Positions 23,432 through 24,560 of a stretch of 24,560 nucleotides of DNA are shown piece by piece. The notes below the pieces were generated by a model that saw only the letters and a list, made by a program, of their open reading frames with translations, did not search any database and was not told the DNA's origin. Location: positions 1-24,560 of the forward strand of contig CAYXEN010000039.1 of assembly GCA_964464035.1 (NCBI GenBank). The letters run 5' to 3'. A program made the position numbers and the translations under genes. Numbering within the stretch: the first letter of the stretch is position 1; the number at the start of each line of letters is the position of its first letter. The DNA comes from CAYXEN01 sp964464035. GTDB lineage: Bacteria; Krumholzibacteriota; Krumholzibacteriia; WVZY01.

Positions 23432-24560
23432 CTATTCCTGATCAAACCCTTTCTTGCCCCCTTCAATACGAAGTACCAGTATTGGTTGAAGTGCCGGCAA
23501 GATCTGGGCCCTGCGCTCGAGTTGTTCCCTGAAGCGTTGCTCCTCCTGTTCCAGGAGATTCAGGCGGTGCTTGCGGACCTGGGGCAAGCCGATGCGCTCG
23601 ATGGCCTTGCGCCGTGCATCAAATGCGTACTCGCCTTTCTTGCGTTCTCGCGAAAGGTCCTTACGGTGGTTTTGCACCAGCTCCTCGTAGATCAGCCTTC
23701 CCTGCTCTTCCGCTGCATCACGTAATTGATCGAAAATCCGCCGGGAAGACTGAACATCCAAATATCCCAGGATTTCCGGTTGCGCGGTGAGCAGTCGGTC
23801 CCAGATGTGCCGGGCGGTCGGCGCGAGCACCCGGCCGTCATCGGCGAGGAACAAGGGCATGATCCGATACCGGCAACGATCAGCCGTAGAAATGGAGATT
23901 CGCCAGAGCGACCAGGCCCCTATGATCTCCGCCGCGAGGCCTGGAAGCCCAATGATCGGCGCCGGTTGGCCGGGAGCAAATGGGGGGAGGCCTGTAACTA
24001 ATCGGCGCACCTTGGGATCTTCCAGGGTCACATGATTGGTCCACGGCTTCTCTTCCGCTTCCCTGTTGGTAAAAACAACCCCTCTAAGATACTCGCCATC
24101 TGGCCATGTGAGATCCCAAGCGCCGTTTTTTCTCTCTGCCTTGCCGCCATGAGCTTTCAAGTAACTTATTGTCATGCGCTCAACCCAATGTGGAAGCGGG
24201 TGGGTCATCAGTCGCTGTGCCTCCCGAGGATCCAGATCCTCTGTTGAGCCGAGCACAGATGCGCTCGCTCGAGACTTCATGGCTTGCTCCTGTATGTTTT
24301 CGACCACCTTGTCCACCTTAGTTTCCACCGCACCAGGATTCAGAATGGCTTCTACATATAGATCGTCGAACATCTTTCCCGCCTGGGCCGAGTCGAGTAC
24401 GTCGCCCGTTTTGTCTATGCCCAACTCTTTGAAAATAACAGAGAGCTTCTCCTCCAGAACCTCGCGGACACGGTGTTCGACCGAGCCCTCGAACACGAAG
24501 TTGACGGCGCGCACCGTGTGGGTCTGGCCGATGCGGTCCACCCGGCCGATGCGTTGTTCC
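23432..24560 (-). CDS. brxHII: BREX type 3 helicase BrxHII, C-terminal part (cut by window edge)
   Basis: The 3' end of a superfamily 2 SNF2-type helicase; about 375 residues are in the window and the gene continues beyond 24560. The first complete codons read EQRIGRVDRIGQ, helicase motif VI with its arginine fingers. A long C-terminal region follows, with charged helices including a coiled-coil-like stretch near the end (SRERKKGEYAFD, EQEEQRFREQLERR). The helicase core (Walker A and DEAH motifs) lies outside. Identity as BrxHII is taken from this helicase type immediately upstream of type 3 PglZ and BrxA; DrmD of DISARM systems is a close relative. BREX helicases are thought to act on DNA during phage exclusion. 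Upstream, pglX, brxC and brxF would be expected. Confidence 0.8.
   Translation of the reverse strand, partial: EQRIGRVDRIGQTHTVRAVNFVFEGSVEHRVREVLEEKLSVIFKELGIDKTGDVLDSAQAGKMFDDLYVEAILNPGAVETKVDKVVENIQEQAMKSRASASVLGSTEDLDPREAQRLMTHPLPHWVERMTISYLKAHGGKAERKNGAWDLTWPDGEYLRGVVFTNREAEEKPWTNHVTLEDPKVRRLVTGLPPFAPGQPAPIIGLPGLAAEIIGAWSLWRISISTADRCRYRIMPLFLADDGRVLAPTARHIWDRLLTAQPEILGYLDVQSSRRIFDQLRDAAEEQGRLIYEELVQNHRKDLSRERKKGEYAFDARRKAIERIGLPQVRKHRLNLLEQEEQRFREQLERRAQILPALQPILVLRIEGGKKGFDQE

Overview
The window is a scaffold piece, probably from a metagenome-assembled genome, with three 100-N gaps (4420-4519, 13060-13159, 16189-16288). No rRNA, tRNA or CRISPR array is visible. The host is probably an uncultivated bacterium of the FCB group (for example Krumholzibacteriota, Eisenbacteria or Latescibacterota). 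This is inference from C-terminal FlgD-like/T9SS-type sorting domains, LVIVD-repeat and choice-of-anchor-D surface proteins, frequent TTG starts with strong Shine-Dalgarno sites, and a GC-rich core. No marker gene is present to settle the phylum.

Region 1 (1-11.2 kb, GC-rich, host-like) is dominated by sodium-coupled membrane transport. A plus-strand operon encodes a DUF362/ferredoxin-type iron-sulfur protein, an NhaC-family Na+/H+ antiporter carrying an N-terminal extracytoplasmic domain, and a secreted protein of unknown function. After a gap come a minus-strand TPR membrane protein and a ketopantoate-reductase-family enzyme that overlap by four bases. Divergently from a shared promoter region run a LeuT-fold Na+ symporter (NSS family), an overlapping small Ig-like membrane-anchored protein, and then an AGCS-family Na+/alanine-type symporter.

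Region 2 (11.2-16.7 kb, minus strand, visibly lower GC) holds two surface-protein genes, both built from nearly identical tandem repeats and both frameshifted. One is an LVIVD-repeat protein with a C-terminal FlgD/T9SS-like domain, interrupted at a G8 tract. The other is a cysteine-rich choice-of-anchor-D lipoprotein. Two of the gaps are flanked by exact 55-bp duplications, the signature of unmerged de Bruijn contig overlaps. Collapsing the one inside the LVIVD gene restores its reading frame.

Region 3 (16.7-24.56 kb, minus strand) is the 3' part of a type 3 BREX phage-defence operon: brxHII helicase (cut by the window edge), then a 1272-residue SIR2-domain protein embedded in the operon, then pglZ, then a brxA-like gene. 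The SIR2 gene sits 3 nt after brxHII and 15 nt before pglZ, so it appears co-transcribed. It carries the NAD-hydrolase-type Asn and His motifs known from Dsr anti-phage sirtuins, suggesting an abortive-infection module wired into BREX. Directly behind the brxA stop lies a 28-codon orphan C-terminus of an unrelated FlgD/T9SS-sorted protein, which appears to mark the boundary where the defence island joined or replaced host sequence.
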